From: Apilactobacillus zhangqiuensis
Lineage (GTDB): Bacteria > Bacillota > Bacilli > Lactobacillales > Lactobacillaceae
NCBI RefSeq assembly: GCF_019656215.1
Contig: NZ_BPLK01000004.1
Span: 186,001-250,000, forward strand
Direction of reading: 5' to 3'
Length of the DNA stretch: 64,000 nucleotides
Below are positions 1 through 7,863 of the stretch, piece after piece. The position numbers and the translations under genes are program-made. Positions within the stretch are counted from its first letter, which is position 1. The number at the start of each line of letters is the position of its first letter. Under the pieces are notes generated by a model. The model had not been told where the DNA came from and did no database searches. It worked only from the letters and a program-made list of their open reading frames with translations.

Positions 1-543
1 AGAATCACTAGTTTGACTGGTTTTCTAAGTTACGCTGGAGAATTTATTTTCTTAACATATGCACCAATCAAGTCATTTATTGAAGGTTCACCTAAGGAAT
101 TATGGCCAAAGCGTTTAACTAAGATTAACCGCTTCAACGTTCCTGCCAACGCACTATGGGCACAATGCCTTGTCATCGTCTTAATCATCGCAGGAATTTC
201 ATTCGGTGGATCAAGTGCACAAACCTTCTACACTATCTTGACCGACATGAACAACATGACCACTGCCGTGCCATACTTATTCTTAGTCATTGCCTTCCCT
301 GTCTTTAAGAAGCACATCACTCAAACAAGTGATAACTTTGTTTTCTACAAGAACAAGTGGACAACCTGTATAACTTCTATCGTGACAATTTTAGCTTTAA
401 GTTTTTCAATTATTTTTACGACACTTCAACCACTATTACAAAATGACTTCCAAACCGCATTCTGGACACTATTTGGACCAGTCTTCTTCATCTTCATCGC
501 ATGGTGTTTTTACCATCGTTTCCAAAGTAGAATTCCAAATTAA
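1..543 (+). CDS. Amino-acid permease, APC superfamily (3' part only)
   Basis: The reading frame is open from base 1, so the start lies outside the window; about 180 C-terminal residues are visible. They show about four hydrophobic segments. The pattern (FLSYAGEFIFLTYAPIKSFIEGSP, cut here as FLSYAGEFIFLTYA then a Pro/Glu-rich loop) resembles the end of glutamate/GABA-type or YjeM-like APC transporters. The role would be import or exchange of an amino acid across the cytoplasmic membrane. The substrate cannot be read from this part. The gene ends 13 bp before the -35 box of the glyA T-box transcript, so it is a separate transcription unit. I see no clear terminator of its own. Confidence 0.75.
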   Translation, partial: RITSLTGFLSYAGEFIFLTYAPIKSFIEGSPKELWPKRLTKINRFNVPANALWAQCLVIVLIIAGISFGGSSAQTFYTILTDMNNMTTAVPYLFLVIAFPVFKKHITQTSDNFVFYKNKWTTCITSIVTILALSFSIIFTTLQPLLQNDFQTAFWTLFGPVFFIFIAWCFYHRFQSRIPN

Positions 544-556
544 TTAAAGAAATAGT

Positions 557-586
557 TTGACAGTCAAATTTTTTTGGTCTATTCTT
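557..586 (+). promoter_or_regulatory. Promoter of the T-box/glyA transcript
   Basis: TTGACA (557-562), an 18-bp spacer and TATTCT (581-586). Transcription would start near 593, just before the structured leader. Confidence 0.7.
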
Positions 587-592
587 AAAAGC

Positions 593-808
593 AACTTGAA
601 AGTAGTAGTTCAAAAAGACTTGTTAAGCGAGTATCTGATTTAGTGAAACGAGATACCTTGTCCTTGAACGAAGGCAGTCAAGATTTATCAATTGAATCGA
701 AATCTTAATGCGCATTAAGAACCAGAGGTATCAAGTGCGAGCTTGATATAAAACTAAGGTGGAACAGTGTTACGACGCCCTTGTACGAAAGTACAAGGGC
801 GTTTTTTT
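593..808 (+). promoter_or_regulatory. T-box riboswitch leader of glyA
   Basis: A structured leader of about 215 nt precedes glyA. The T-box core reads AAGGTGGAACAGTG at 756-769, close to the family consensus AGGGTGGNACCGCG. It is followed directly by a perfect terminator: CGCCCTTGTAC (776-786), a GAAA loop, GTACAAGGGCG (791-801) and a T run. T-boxes bind an uncharged tRNA and switch from terminator to antiterminator. The amino acid is uncertain. A GGC (Gly) triplet followed by A lies in the descending side of a possible stem I near 690, but a Ser specifier is equally plausible for glyA leaders. Confidence 0.88.
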
Positions 809-831
809 ATTTACCAAAAGGAGAATGAATT

Positions 832-2064
832 ATGTACGATTTTTCAAAAGAAGATCCAGAAATTTTCAAGGCAATCGAACACGAAAACGATCGTCAAGAT
901 AACGTAATTGAATTAATAGCATCAGAAAACATTGCATCCAAGGCTGTTTGCGCGGCTCAAGGTTCTGTATTAACTAATAAATACGCAGTAGGTTACCCCG
1001 ATAAACGTGTCTACACTGGAAACGAAGCAATCGATGAAATCGACAAGATTGCCAAGAAACGTGCCGAAGAATTATTCCATGCTGAATATGCAAACGTTCA
1101 CCCTCACTCAGGAAGCCAAGCTAATCAAGCTGTCTATGCCGCCTTCTTACAACCCGGCGATAGAATTCTTGCAATGAGCGAACATGCTGGTGGTCACTTC
1201 ACTCACGGTCAAAAACATAACTTCTCTGGTCAACTTTACGAATCACACTTCTATGGTGTTGATCCTAAAACAGAAATGTTAAATTTTGACAATATCCGTC
1301 AAATTGCTTTAGAAGTAAAGCCTAAATTAATTATCGCTGGTGCCTCAGCATACAGTCACATCATTTACTGGGAAGAGTTCAGGAAGATTGCTGATGAAGT
1401 CGGTGCCATCCTAATGGTCGACATGGCCCACATCGCTGGTCTAGTCGCTGCCGGTGTTCACCCTAACCCAGTTGAAGTTGCAGATGTTGTCACCACAACT
1501 ACTCACAAGACATTGCGTGGACCACGTGGTGGTATGATCTTAGCCAAATCAAAATACGCAGATAAGTTAGACTATGCAGTCTTTCCTGTCTCACAAAGTG
1601 GTGCTTTGGAACACGTTATTGCAGCTAAGGCCGTTGCATTAGGTGAAGCTTTAAAACCAGAATTCCATTACTACGCTAAGCAAGTAATTAAAAATGCTAA
1701 GGCCATGGCCAATGTCTTCAACCAAGACGAAAAAATTCGTGTTGTCTCAGGTGATACTGAAAATCATGAAATGACTTTAGATTTAAATGCCGTTGGTTTA
1801 ACCGGTGATCAAGCAGCTGAATTACTTTATTCAGTTGGTATCGCCACCAACAAAGAATTACTACCACTAGAAGACGGTGATACTATGGAAGGAATCCGTA
1901 TAGGTACTCCTACCATCACCAGTCGTAACTTCAATGAGGAAGATTCCACTAAGGTGGCAACTATTATTGTGGATGTATTAAACCACCCTGGTCATCAAAA
2001 CATTTTAGATGATGCCAAACAACAAGTGCATGACTTAGTTGTAGCACATCCAGTTACCAGATAA
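832..2064 (+). CDS. glyA: Serine hydroxymethyltransferase
   Basis: 410 residues, the usual length. The enzyme interconverts serine and glycine with tetrahydrofolate, supplying glycine and C1 units in the cytoplasm. The PLP lysine lies in [14 protein letters not shown] (K226). The N-terminal ELIASEN motif (27-33) and the HPHSGSQAN motif (90-98) are also typical. The start has the SD AAAGGAG 9 bp upstream. Expression is governed by the T-box leader just before it, so it should rise when the cognate tRNA is uncharged. A Rho-independent terminator follows at 2076-2110. Confidence 0.97.
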   Translation: MYDFSKEDPEIFKAIEHENDRQDNVIELIASENIASKAVCAAQGSVLTNKYAVGYPDKRVYTGNEAIDEIDKIAKKRAEELFHAEYANVHPHSGSQANQAVYAAFLQPGDRILAMSEHAGGHFTHGQKHNFSGQLYESHFYGVDPKTEMLNFDNIRQIALEVKPKLIIAGASAYSHIIYWEEFRKIADEVGAILMVDMAHIAGLVAAGVHPNPVEVADVVTTTTHKTLRGPRGGMILAKSKYADKLDYAVFPVSQSGALEHVIAAKAVALGEALKPEFHYYAKQVIKNAKAMANVFNQDEKIRVVSGDTENHEMTLDLNAVGLTGDQAAELLYSVGIATNKELLPLEDGDTMEGIRIGTPTITSRNFNEEDSTKVATIIVDVLNHPGHQNILDDAKQQVHDLVVAHPVTR

Positions 2065-2075
2065 ATATGTAAAAT

Positions 2076-2110
2076 AAAAAAGACCTTCTTGAGAGAGAGC
2101 GGTCTTTTTT
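2076..2110 (+). terminator. Terminator of glyA
   Basis: AAAAAGACC, an AG-rich loop, then GGTCTTTTTT. The A run on the left side lets it act in both directions. Confidence 0.8.
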
Positions 2111-2359
2111 GAGAGAGATAAGAAAATATAAATGCATTAACGAGATGAGAGGTCTCATTAATATAATAAATATGAGTTAACTGATCGCCTTAATGCGAAC
2201 AACTGTTCTTATTATATATGACGATCTAAAAAAACACAAGGATTAATATAAAATAAAAGCTGTTCATAAGCAAGGGTTTATAACATATTCATATATTTTT
2301 TAATTAGAAATTAATTATTTACAAATATATCTCTCTTTTAAATCCAATGTAATATAAAC
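2111..2359. other. Gene-free stretch between convergent genes, holding an SOS-box-like dyad
   Basis: No credible ORF. The dyad CGAACAACTGTTCT (2196-2209) fits the Gram-positive LexA/DinR box GAAC-N4-GTTC. On the minus strand it lies just after a promoter-like TTGTGT-N17-TATAAT. On the plus strand it is followed by TATTATATA. A short minus-strand transcript ending at the glyA terminator is conceivable; no well-supported gene lies on it. Confidence 0.5.
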
Positions 2360-2836
2360 CTAGAATAACGGCAAATCGTTGATATCATCAATGATTTGAT
2401 TACTATATTGTTCAATGCCACCGTTTTCTAATTTTACATCATCATCAGAAAGTAAATCAAAATCAATCCACCACGATTTTAGCTTGTCGACGTCATGTGG
2501 TTGAATTTTTTGTTCGTTATACTTCAATGTTTGTTTGAACGAATCACTGAAATAATATACCAATTGTTGGCTACCGAAGTCTTCAATTAATTCTTGTATC
2601 ATTTCCCCATATGCATCCTTGGGCAAAATTCCATCAAGAATGACATAGTGAAAATGTTTCTTCCCATAGTTAACCAACTTTTTGATCATTTCGATTTGGG
2701 TTGCGTTATGTTCTTCATTGATATCTTGTTGAACCAACATTACGTTTGTGGTTCCTAATTTTTCTTGTAGAGATGAAGCAACACTGGTCTTACCGGTCGC
2801 TGCGTTTCCTCTAAGCACAATTAATACAGGATCCAT
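2360..2836 (-). CDS. P-loop kinase-like protein (zeta-toxin/phosphotransferase type)
   Basis: 158 residues from the ATG preceded by CGGAGG; an in-frame TTG six codons upstream has no SD. A Walker A loop GNAATGKT lies at residues 9-16 after a hydrophobic beta strand (VLIVLR). The small size and the layout match the loose AAA_33/zeta/chloramphenicol-phosphotransferase-like group of ATP-dependent kinases that act on small molecules. The substrate is unknown. No antitoxin-like partner is visible. The gene stands alone and converges on glyA. Confidence 0.6.
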   Translation of the reverse strand: MDPVLIVLRGNAATGKTSVASSLQEKLGTTNVMLVQQDINEEHNATQIEMIKKLVNYGKKHFHYVILDGILPKDAYGEMIQELIEDFGSQQLVYYFSDSFKQTLKYNEQKIQPHDVDKLKSWWIDFDLLSDDDVKLENGGIEQYSNQIIDDINDLPLF

Positions 2837-2901
2837 GTTTTCCTCCGTTTTCAATAATCAATGTATCTATTATAAACGTTTTTGTACTATATTAATATGT
2901 A

Positions 2902-2934
2902 AAAAGCAGCAGGCATTCGCCTACTGCTTTTATT
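2902..2934 (-). terminator. Terminator hairpin after the 60-residue gene
   Basis: Stem AAAAGCAGCAGGC / GCCTACTGCTTTT with a 4-nt loop, overlapping the stop codon of the small gene. Confidence 0.75.
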
Positions 2935-3112
2935 TATTTTCATATTCATCTAAAACTTTTTTCCATTCAGCTACGTGTTCTGGTGTGTCGGGTTTTGGCA
3001 TTAACATGTAGTTAAACTTGATATCTTCAATATCATCAGTAGAAGTCACTTGTTCAACAAGTGGGCGTAACTTCCAACCTAACATAGGATTAATCATTTT
3101 TGATGTATCCAA
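2930..3112 (-). CDS. Small protein of unknown function (60 aa)
   Basis: I do not recognise this protein. It has 60 residues, no signal peptide and no membrane segment, and a charged C-terminal half (PEHVAEWKKVLDEYENK). It starts at TTG with AAGGGGAG 9 bp upstream. A TATAAT -10 box lies about 25 bp before the SD on the minus strand, and a strong terminator overlaps its stop. These signals together support a real, separately transcribed small gene. Its position just downstream of bioY could also allow read-through from that gene. Confidence 0.55.
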   Translation of the reverse strand: MDTSKMINPMLGWKLRPLVEQVTSTDDIEDIKFNYMLMPKPDTPEHVAEWKKVLDEYENK

Positions 3113-3173
3113 GAAAACATCTCCCCTTTGCTTTTGATACCATTATATACGTGTATGAATGAAATCAAAAATA

Positions 3174-3722
3174 TTAAGCATTCTTATCGATAATCGGTAA
3201 TAAGCGCTTTGCGATGAAAGCAGCGATAACTGCCTTGATGACATCACCTGGAATAAACACCATGTTGGCAATAAAAGATTGTGATAAGGTAATGTGACTT
3301 TGCACACTAATCCATACAATCGCAATTAAGTATGTAATAACGATCCCGACAACAATGGATGTGATTAATAAGTTGCAGAAACCATCTCTTGGTAGGTATT
3401 TACCTAATAGGCGATTGAAGAACGCCATTAGTGATGGCATTAATAACCATGAAATTAGGTATCCACCAGTTGATCCGATGAAGATAATGGCTCCACCACG
3501 GCCACCAGTTAGAACTGGTAAACCAACAGCGACCATCACCATTAGGATTGCCACTGAAATAGTTCCTTTCTTGCCACCTAATAGTAGTCCGGCAAGGATA
3601 ATCCCGAAATTTTGTAGCACAATTGGTACTGGAATAACCGCGACCGGAATCGCTGGTACAAATGCCAATGCGATAATTAGTGCTGTCATTAAAGCAATTT
3701 GTGTAATATCTCTTGTTTTCAT
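3174..3722 (-). CDS. bioY: Biotin transporter substrate-binding subunit BioY
   Basis: 182 residues from the ATG that follows GAGGAGAGAGAT; a longer in-frame form would start inside the operator. BioY is the S-component of an ECF transporter and captures biotin at the membrane for the shared EcfAAT module. About six hydrophobic segments are visible. The central LPVLTGGRGG..GSTGGYL region is a BioY hallmark. No biotin-synthesis genes are nearby, consistent with a biotin importer. A promoter and a BirA operator lie immediately upstream, and birA itself is about 6 kb away at 9139-10092. Confidence 0.95.
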   Translation of the reverse strand: MKTRDITQIALMTALIIALAFVPAIPVAVIPVPIVLQNFGIILAGLLLGGKKGTISVAILMVMVAVGLPVLTGGRGGAIIFIGSTGGYLISWLLMPSLMAFFNRLLGKYLPRDGFCNLLITSIVVGIVITYLIAIVWISVQSHITLSQSFIANMVFIPGDVIKAVIAAFIAKRLLPIIDKNA

Positions 3723-3735
3723 ATCTCTCTCCTCA

Positions 3736-3802
3736 TTGTTAACCAATACCTTTTAATAAGTTAACAATTAGATATATTACAGATTGTTAACCATAAAGTC
3801 AA
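3736..3802 (-). promoter_or_regulatory. bioY promoter with BirA operator
   Basis: Minus-strand promoter TTGACT (3797-3802), 17 bp, TAATAT (3774-3779). Just downstream is the palindrome TTGTTAAC (3736-3743), 16 bp, GTTAACAA (3760-3767), the classical Gram-positive BirA operator spacing. A third half site, TTGTTAAC at 3784-3791, lies between the -35 and -10 boxes. Biotinyl-AMP-bound BirA would block transcription when biotin is plentiful. Confidence 0.9.
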
Positions 3803-3825
3803 ATTTAGTTGTTAATAAAGACATA

Positions 3826-3860
3826 CAAAAAAGACGCCATCATTTGATAGCGTCTTTTTA
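3826..3860. terminator. Terminator after the 808-residue surface protein gene
   Basis: AAAAAGACGC / GCGTCTTTTT with a 13-nt loop. T runs on both strands. Confidence 0.8.
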
Positions 3861-3862
3861 GA

Positions 3863-6289
3863 TTACTTAGTTAACTTACGAACTACTTTTCTTAGGTGAG
3901 CACGTTTAGCAACTAAACTACGTCTGTGCTTTTTAGTTAAGTGTTTTGACTTTAACTGTTTGCTAATCTTAGCAATTGCCTTCTTGTCGGCCTTCACTTT
4001 TTTAGCAGCACGTTTGGTTAGGTTTTTGTGGTGTTTCTTTACCTTTTTAGCAGCTTTCTTTGACTTCTTTGAAACCTTTTTTGATTTCTTAGTTGTCTTC
4101 TTAACATGTTTCTTAGCAGCCTTTTTAGCTACCTTCTTCTTAGCAGGCTTTACATGGTTCTTCTTAATTTCTTTACGAAGAGCTGTTGCTTTCTTGTGAA
4201 GACGTTTTCTAGTCTTCTTAGAGATCTTCTTACTGTGTAACTTCTTAGTAATCTTAGCAAGTTTCTTCTTGTCACGTTTGACAATAGCACGCTTAATCTT
4301 GTTCTTTAAAGCGTGAATCTTCTTTAGAAGAGCCTTCTTAGCATGCTTGGTTAACTTCTTGTGTTTTAGTCTCTTGTTTAACTTAGCAAGTGCTTTTTTA
4401 CTCTTCTTAATTGAAACCTTCTTGGCCTTTGGAGCCTTCTTAGCGGGTTTCTTAGGTTGACCTGAATTGTTCTTGTCTGATGGCTTATCAGCGGGTTGAT
4501 CAGGCTTTACATCTGGTGTAATAGTTGAATCGTTACCCTTGTCACCATCAATCTTAGTAGATGATGCAGTGTTGTCATCATTGGCTTTTTGGTCATTTGA
4601 TGGCTTCTTATCATCATTAGCCTTTTGGTTAATACTATCTTGTAATTCAGCAATAGCTAATGAATGGTTGTTTTTTAATCCTTTAAGTAAAGAATTGATT
4701 TCTGACAGTTTTTGAATGTTGCTAATGTCAGAATTATCATCTTTGTTTGCATCATTGATTAAGTCATAAGTTCCGTTCAAACTATTGTTTAATTCGGAAG
4801 AATTACTAAAGCTTTCACCAGATTTTTGAATTAGGGACTTAGTTTCAGATTTCATTTGGTTAACAGTTGATAACTTGCTATTAAGTTCATCAATCTTGTT
4901 ATTAACAATACCAGAATTATCTAAAATATTAATTAAATGTTGTAGATACTTATCTTGATAATTTTCAGGAATTTCTAGTTTATCTTCAATATTTGAAACT
5001 GATTCAGTATCAGCATTATCACCCACTCTAAATGAAAGTCCATCATTTGAAGAATCATTAGTACTCTTGTTTACTTGTTGTTTCTTGATAATTCCATTTA
5101 AAAATTGATCAAACTTTTTGTAGTTAGCTGCTTTTTTCTTCTTAGATGCTGCTTTTTTAGCTGCTTTTTCAGTTTTTGCCTTAGCTTTTTCCTTTTTAGC
5201 AGCATCTTTTTTAGCTGCCTTTTGCGCTTTACTTGAAGCATCTGCCAATTCATCTTGTAACTTATCTGAGTTAATCATGTCTGTTACTTCTGAACTTTGT
5301 TCTTTTTCTTGGTTTAGAGCATCGTTGTAAGCCTTATCTACTTCTGCCATCTTGGCATCAGCGGCCTTTTCGCTCTTTTCAAATGCTGCTTCTTCTTTTT
5401 TAGCTTCTGATTTTTCCTTTTGTTTTTTAGCTTTTTTGGCGGCCTTTTCTTGTTTAGCTTCTGATTTTTCCTTTTGTTCTTTAGCTTTTTTGGCGGCCTT
5501 TTCTTGTTTAGCTTCTGATTTTTCCTTTTGTTCTTCAGCTTTTTTGGCAGCCTTTTCTTGTTTAGTTTCAGATTTTTCACGTTTAACTTCTTTAGATAAA
5601 CTATCATTAGCAACTTTATATGAATCATCCATCATGTGTGACATTTCATCCATGGCTTCTGCTTCATATCCGTGATGATTATAACTGCTAATATTTGCCT
5701 TAGTAGTTTTTACTTCATTTTTTAGTTCATTTAAATACATTTCTGTATTTTGACCATGATTATCATCATTAAGTGATTTATTTAGACTGTTTAAATCGTT
5801 TTCAACTGATGATTTTAATTTCTTGAAGTTATCATTAGTGTTATTTTTTATAATTGATGATGCTTCATTTAAAGCTTTATCAATATATTCTAAATAATTC
5901 ACTTCATTAGAAATCTCTTTTTTTAATTCATTCGTATTCTTAATATCCTTGTTTTTATCACTTAAGGTTTGTAATTTGGCTTGGCTTATTTCCTTAGAAA
6001 ATGCTTTTTGAACATCTGCATCATAAAGAGATGCTTTTGCCAATTCTTCAATATAAGAACCCTTTACATAGCCAATTGATTCATTGTAATAATCATACAA
6101 GTAGTTTTGAATTTTATTTGCTGCTTCTAGTAAATCACGATCATTTATTTTTTTACCCCTATTATTATCGTTGATTTTACTATTTGAAATGCTAACATCA
6201 GCTTTAGAAATTGCTCCAGTTGTTGTAGATAACAACATTACTGATAGCGGAATAATAGCTAATGTCATATTTTTGAACTTTTTGTTCAT
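3863..6289 (-). CDS. Large secreted coiled-coil protein with polycationic C-terminus
   Basis: 808 residues with a signal peptide (about 1-30, ending near SKADV). Residues 30-230 are Asn/Lys/Glu-rich helix. Residues about 230-300 hold four copies of an 18-residue unit (KSExKQEKAAKKAxxQKE). About 300-580 is further predicted coiled coil. The last 200 residues are dominated by Lys with Ala, His and Arg (KKVAKKAAKKHVKK). There is no LPXTG and no membrane tail, so the basic tail may hold the protein to anionic wall polymers (inference). The SD GGGAGGA is well placed. The role is unknown; adhesion or aggregation is likely. Similar tails occur at 7864-8664 and 21654-23531. Confidence 0.7.
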   Translation of the reverse strand: MNKKFKNMTLAIIPLSVMLLSTTTGAISKADVSISNSKINDNNRGKKINDRDLLEAANKIQNYLYDYYNESIGYVKGSYIEELAKASLYDADVQKAFSKEISQAKLQTLSDKNKDIKNTNELKKEISNEVNYLEYIDKALNEASSIIKNNTNDNFKKLKSSVENDLNSLNKSLNDDNHGQNTEMYLNELKNEVKTTKANISSYNHHGYEAEAMDEMSHMMDDSYKVANDSLSKEVKREKSETKQEKAAKKAEEQKEKSEAKQEKAAKKAKEQKEKSEAKQEKAAKKAKKQKEKSEAKKEEAAFEKSEKAADAKMAEVDKAYNDALNQEKEQSSEVTDMINSDKLQDELADASSKAQKAAKKDAAKKEKAKAKTEKAAKKAASKKKKAANYKKFDQFLNGIIKKQQVNKSTNDSSNDGLSFRVGDNADTESVSNIEDKLEIPENYQDKYLQHLINILDNSGIVNNKIDELNSKLSTVNQMKSETKSLIQKSGESFSNSSELNNSLNGTYDLINDANKDDNSDISNIQKLSEINSLLKGLKNNHSLAIAELQDSINQKANDDKKPSNDQKANDDNTASSTKIDGDKGNDSTITPDVKPDQPADKPSDKNNSGQPKKPAKKAPKAKKVSIKKSKKALAKLNKRLKHKKLTKHAKKALLKKIHALKNKIKRAIVKRDKKKLAKITKKLHSKKISKKTRKRLHKKATALRKEIKKNHVKPAKKKVAKKAAKKHVKKTTKKSKKVSKKSKKAAKKVKKHHKNLTKRAAKKVKADKKAIAKISKQLKSKHLTKKHRRSLVAKRAHLRKVVRKLTK
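5395..5580 (-). repeat. 54-bp tandem repeat coding for the KSEAKQEKAAKKAKEQKE unit
   Basis: About 3.4 near-identical 54-bp units inside the 808-residue gene; identical blocks recur at about 5405, 5459 and 5513. The near identity suggests recent expansion. Confidence 0.85.
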
Positions 6290-6595
6290 TTTAAAAAAAT
6301 CCTCCCTAAAAATATAAATGAAAATAATACGAATGATTTCATAGTAGCATTTTCTTTTTTAAAAAAATTATTCATGCTAAAAAATTTATTATCTTTTAAT
6401 AATGCTTAATTTATAATTAATACAAATCAGCATTCATACTAATTTTATTCTTAATCAATAAATATAAAATTATTAAAATATAACTATTTATATTTTTAGA
6501 GACAAAAATGAGAATAAAAAAATAACCGGCTTCATGCCGGTTATTATTCTATATTGACGTTTATTTTTTGATAATTATACCGTAATTCACGAAAA
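6290..6595. other. AT-rich intergenic region
   Basis: It holds the upstream region of the 808-residue surface-protein gene (minus strand) and the terminator at 6521-6550. I see no ORF and no convincing operator. Confidence 0.5.
6521..6550. terminator. Terminator of the MerR-cupin-CMD operon
   Basis: AATAACCGGC, TTCAT, GCCGGTTATT. It lies about 45 bp past the stop of the 6596-6910 gene on the minus strand. Confidence 0.7.
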
Positions 6596-6910
6596 TTATT
6601 GGAATACTTGTCTAGCAACGTTGAACGCTGACCATGCTTTTGGCCACCCAACATAGAATGATAAATGGGTGATTATTTCCGCAATTTCATCCTTGGTAAT
6701 CCCATTTTGTTTACCCATTTTAAGATGTGCTTCCAATTGTTCGAAATTGTCTGCAGCAATCAAACTGCTGATGGTAATCATACTTCTTTGTTTTAAAGAT
6801 AACTTTGATTCTCTGCTCCACACCTGACCGAATAGAACGTCATCGTTGATTTCCGCAAATTTAGGAGCAAAGTCGCCTAGATTGTCTCTACCTGCTGTTT
6901 GTTTCTTCAT
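6596..6910 (-). CDS. Carboxymuconolactone decarboxylase family protein
   Basis: 104 residues from the ATG that follows the cupin stop by 1 bp; the SD AAGGAAAG lies in the end of the cupin gene. It has the all-helical CMD/AhpD-like fold pattern: RSMITISSLIAADNFEQLEAHLKMGKQ is cut here to RSMITISSLIAADN and QLEAHLKMG, then GITKDEIAEIITHLSFYVGWPKA. Typical thiol-redox CxxC residues are absent, so the peroxidase-like activity of AhpD is unlikely. It is translationally coupled to the cupin gene and is controlled by the MerR at the operon head. It probably serves in detoxification of a small carbonyl or lactone compound (inference). Confidence 0.85.
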   Translation of the reverse strand: MKKQTAGRDNLGDFAPKFAEINDDVLFGQVWSRESKLSLKQRSMITISSLIAADNFEQLEAHLKMGKQNGITKDEIAEIITHLSFYVGWPKAWSAFNVARQVFQ

Positions 6911-6911
6911 A

Positions 6912-7337
6912 TTAATCACGCTTTCCTTCATTATTAGCTCGATTGTATTGATCATCATTGACTGGTTCTAGCCATTCTGGAGTCCCTGCAGTGATGGCAA
7001 TGTGAGAGAACCAACTATCGTTAGTAGCACCATGCCAATGTTTAACACCATCATGAGTCACCACTACGTCACCCGGTTGCAATAATCTAGCTGGTTTGCC
7101 TTCTTCTTGGTACAAGCCCATTCCACCAGTAACTAGTAGTAGTTGATATCCATCGTGGTGAATGTGCCAATTGTTACGACATCCAGGTTCAAAGGTAACG
7201 TTTCCCACTCCGACATTTACCTCGTCTTCAGGGCTAATCAAGCCTTGAAGGTAGCTTTGACCTGTAAAGTATTGTGCGTATGCATCGTTCTTTGGTCCGC
7301 AATCAAAAATAATTCCGTTCTTTACTTCTTCGTTCAT
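6912..7337 (-). CDS. Cupin-domain protein
   Basis: 141 residues. Cupin motif 1 reads GCRNNWHIHHDGYQLLLV (two or three metal-binding His and a Gln in place of Glu). Motif 2 reads PGDVVVTHDGVKHWHGA. This matches small single-domain cupins that pair with CMD proteins. It is the second gene of a MerR-cupin-CMD operon, 12 bp after merR. The GAA..GGAGTTATCG region before the ATG supplies a moderate SD. The substrate is unknown. Confidence 0.88.
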   Translation of the reverse strand: MNEEVKNGIIFDCGPKNDAYAQYFTGQSYLQGLISPEDEVNVGVGNVTFEPGCRNNWHIHHDGYQLLLVTGGMGLYQEEGKPARLLQPGDVVVTHDGVKHWHGATNDSWFSHIAITAGTPEWLEPVNDDQYNRANNEGKRD

Positions 7338-7349
7338 TAGCGATAACTC

Positions 7350-7754
7350 CTATCTAAATCGTTTAAGATATTCTTCGAAGCTTTCGTCGACTTTATGACT
7401 TAGTTTGCCATCATACCAATCAATCTTATGGGACAAAACATTTAGGTGAGATTCTCGTTCGTGAATTTCTGCCAAACTCCTCTTCTTCACTGACTGTAAT
7501 AACTTCTTTCTTTGGTCAATGGTGGAATCACCTTGTTTGCGTAATTCCACATATTCCTGAATTTCAGTCATTAACATCCCAGTTCCCTTTAAATGCAAAA
7601 TAAAACCAATCCATTTCACGTCTGAATCATCGTAATAACGACGATCGTTTTCATCACGCTTGGGGATAATTAGTTTTTGTTTCTCGTAATATCTCAATGT
7701 GTAGGTTGTCAAACCAACCTGGCTGGCAAAGTCACCAATACTGTATTTACTCAT
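7350..7754 (-). CDS. MerR-family regulator of the cupin operon
   Basis: 134 residues. The N-terminal winged helix begins YSIGDFASQVGLTTYTLRYYEK (shown in part: TTYTLRYYEK is the MerR signature), followed by a coiled-coil dimer helix at about 80-115. There are no Cys pairs, so it is an organic-compound or redox type rather than a metal sensor. It heads the operon, and its own promoter carries the palindrome it should bind. Confidence 0.92.
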   Translation of the reverse strand: MSKYSIGDFASQVGLTTYTLRYYEKQKLIIPKRDENDRRYYDDSDVKWIGFILHLKGTGMLMTEIQEYVELRKQGDSTIDQRKKLLQSVKKRSLAEIHERESHLNVLSHKIDWYDGKLSHKVDESFEEYLKRFR

Positions 7755-7785
7755 AAAAAAGTCCTTTCTACTAACTTCAAGGATA

Positions 7786-7816
7786 AATGTACTATTTAGA
7801 GTTAACTCTAAGTCAA
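7786..7816 (-). promoter_or_regulatory. MerR-type promoter with 19-bp spacer
   Basis: Minus strand TTGACT (7811-7816), 19 bp, TACATT (7786-7791). The spacer carries the perfect 16-bp palindrome TTAGAGTTAACTCTAA (7796-7811). The overlong spacer with a central dyad is the MerR activator layout. Confidence 0.9.
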
Positions 7817-7824
7817 GTATATAA

Positions 7825-7857
7825 AAAAAGAATCATCATTTCGATGATCCTTTTTTA
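7825..7857. terminator. Terminator after the 266-residue basic protein gene
   Basis: AAAGAATCATC / GATGATCCTTTTTT. Confidence 0.75.
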
Positions 7858-7863
7858 TTTTGA

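Noticed and set aside
2160-2360. Possible SOS-induced peptide on the minus strand (starts MRPLISLMHLYF)
   Set aside because: No SD, and it runs through the glyA terminator.
5352-5675. Plus-strand ORF opposite the 54-bp repeats
   Set aside because: Antisense of the KSEAKQEKAAKK units; composition fully explained by the real gene.
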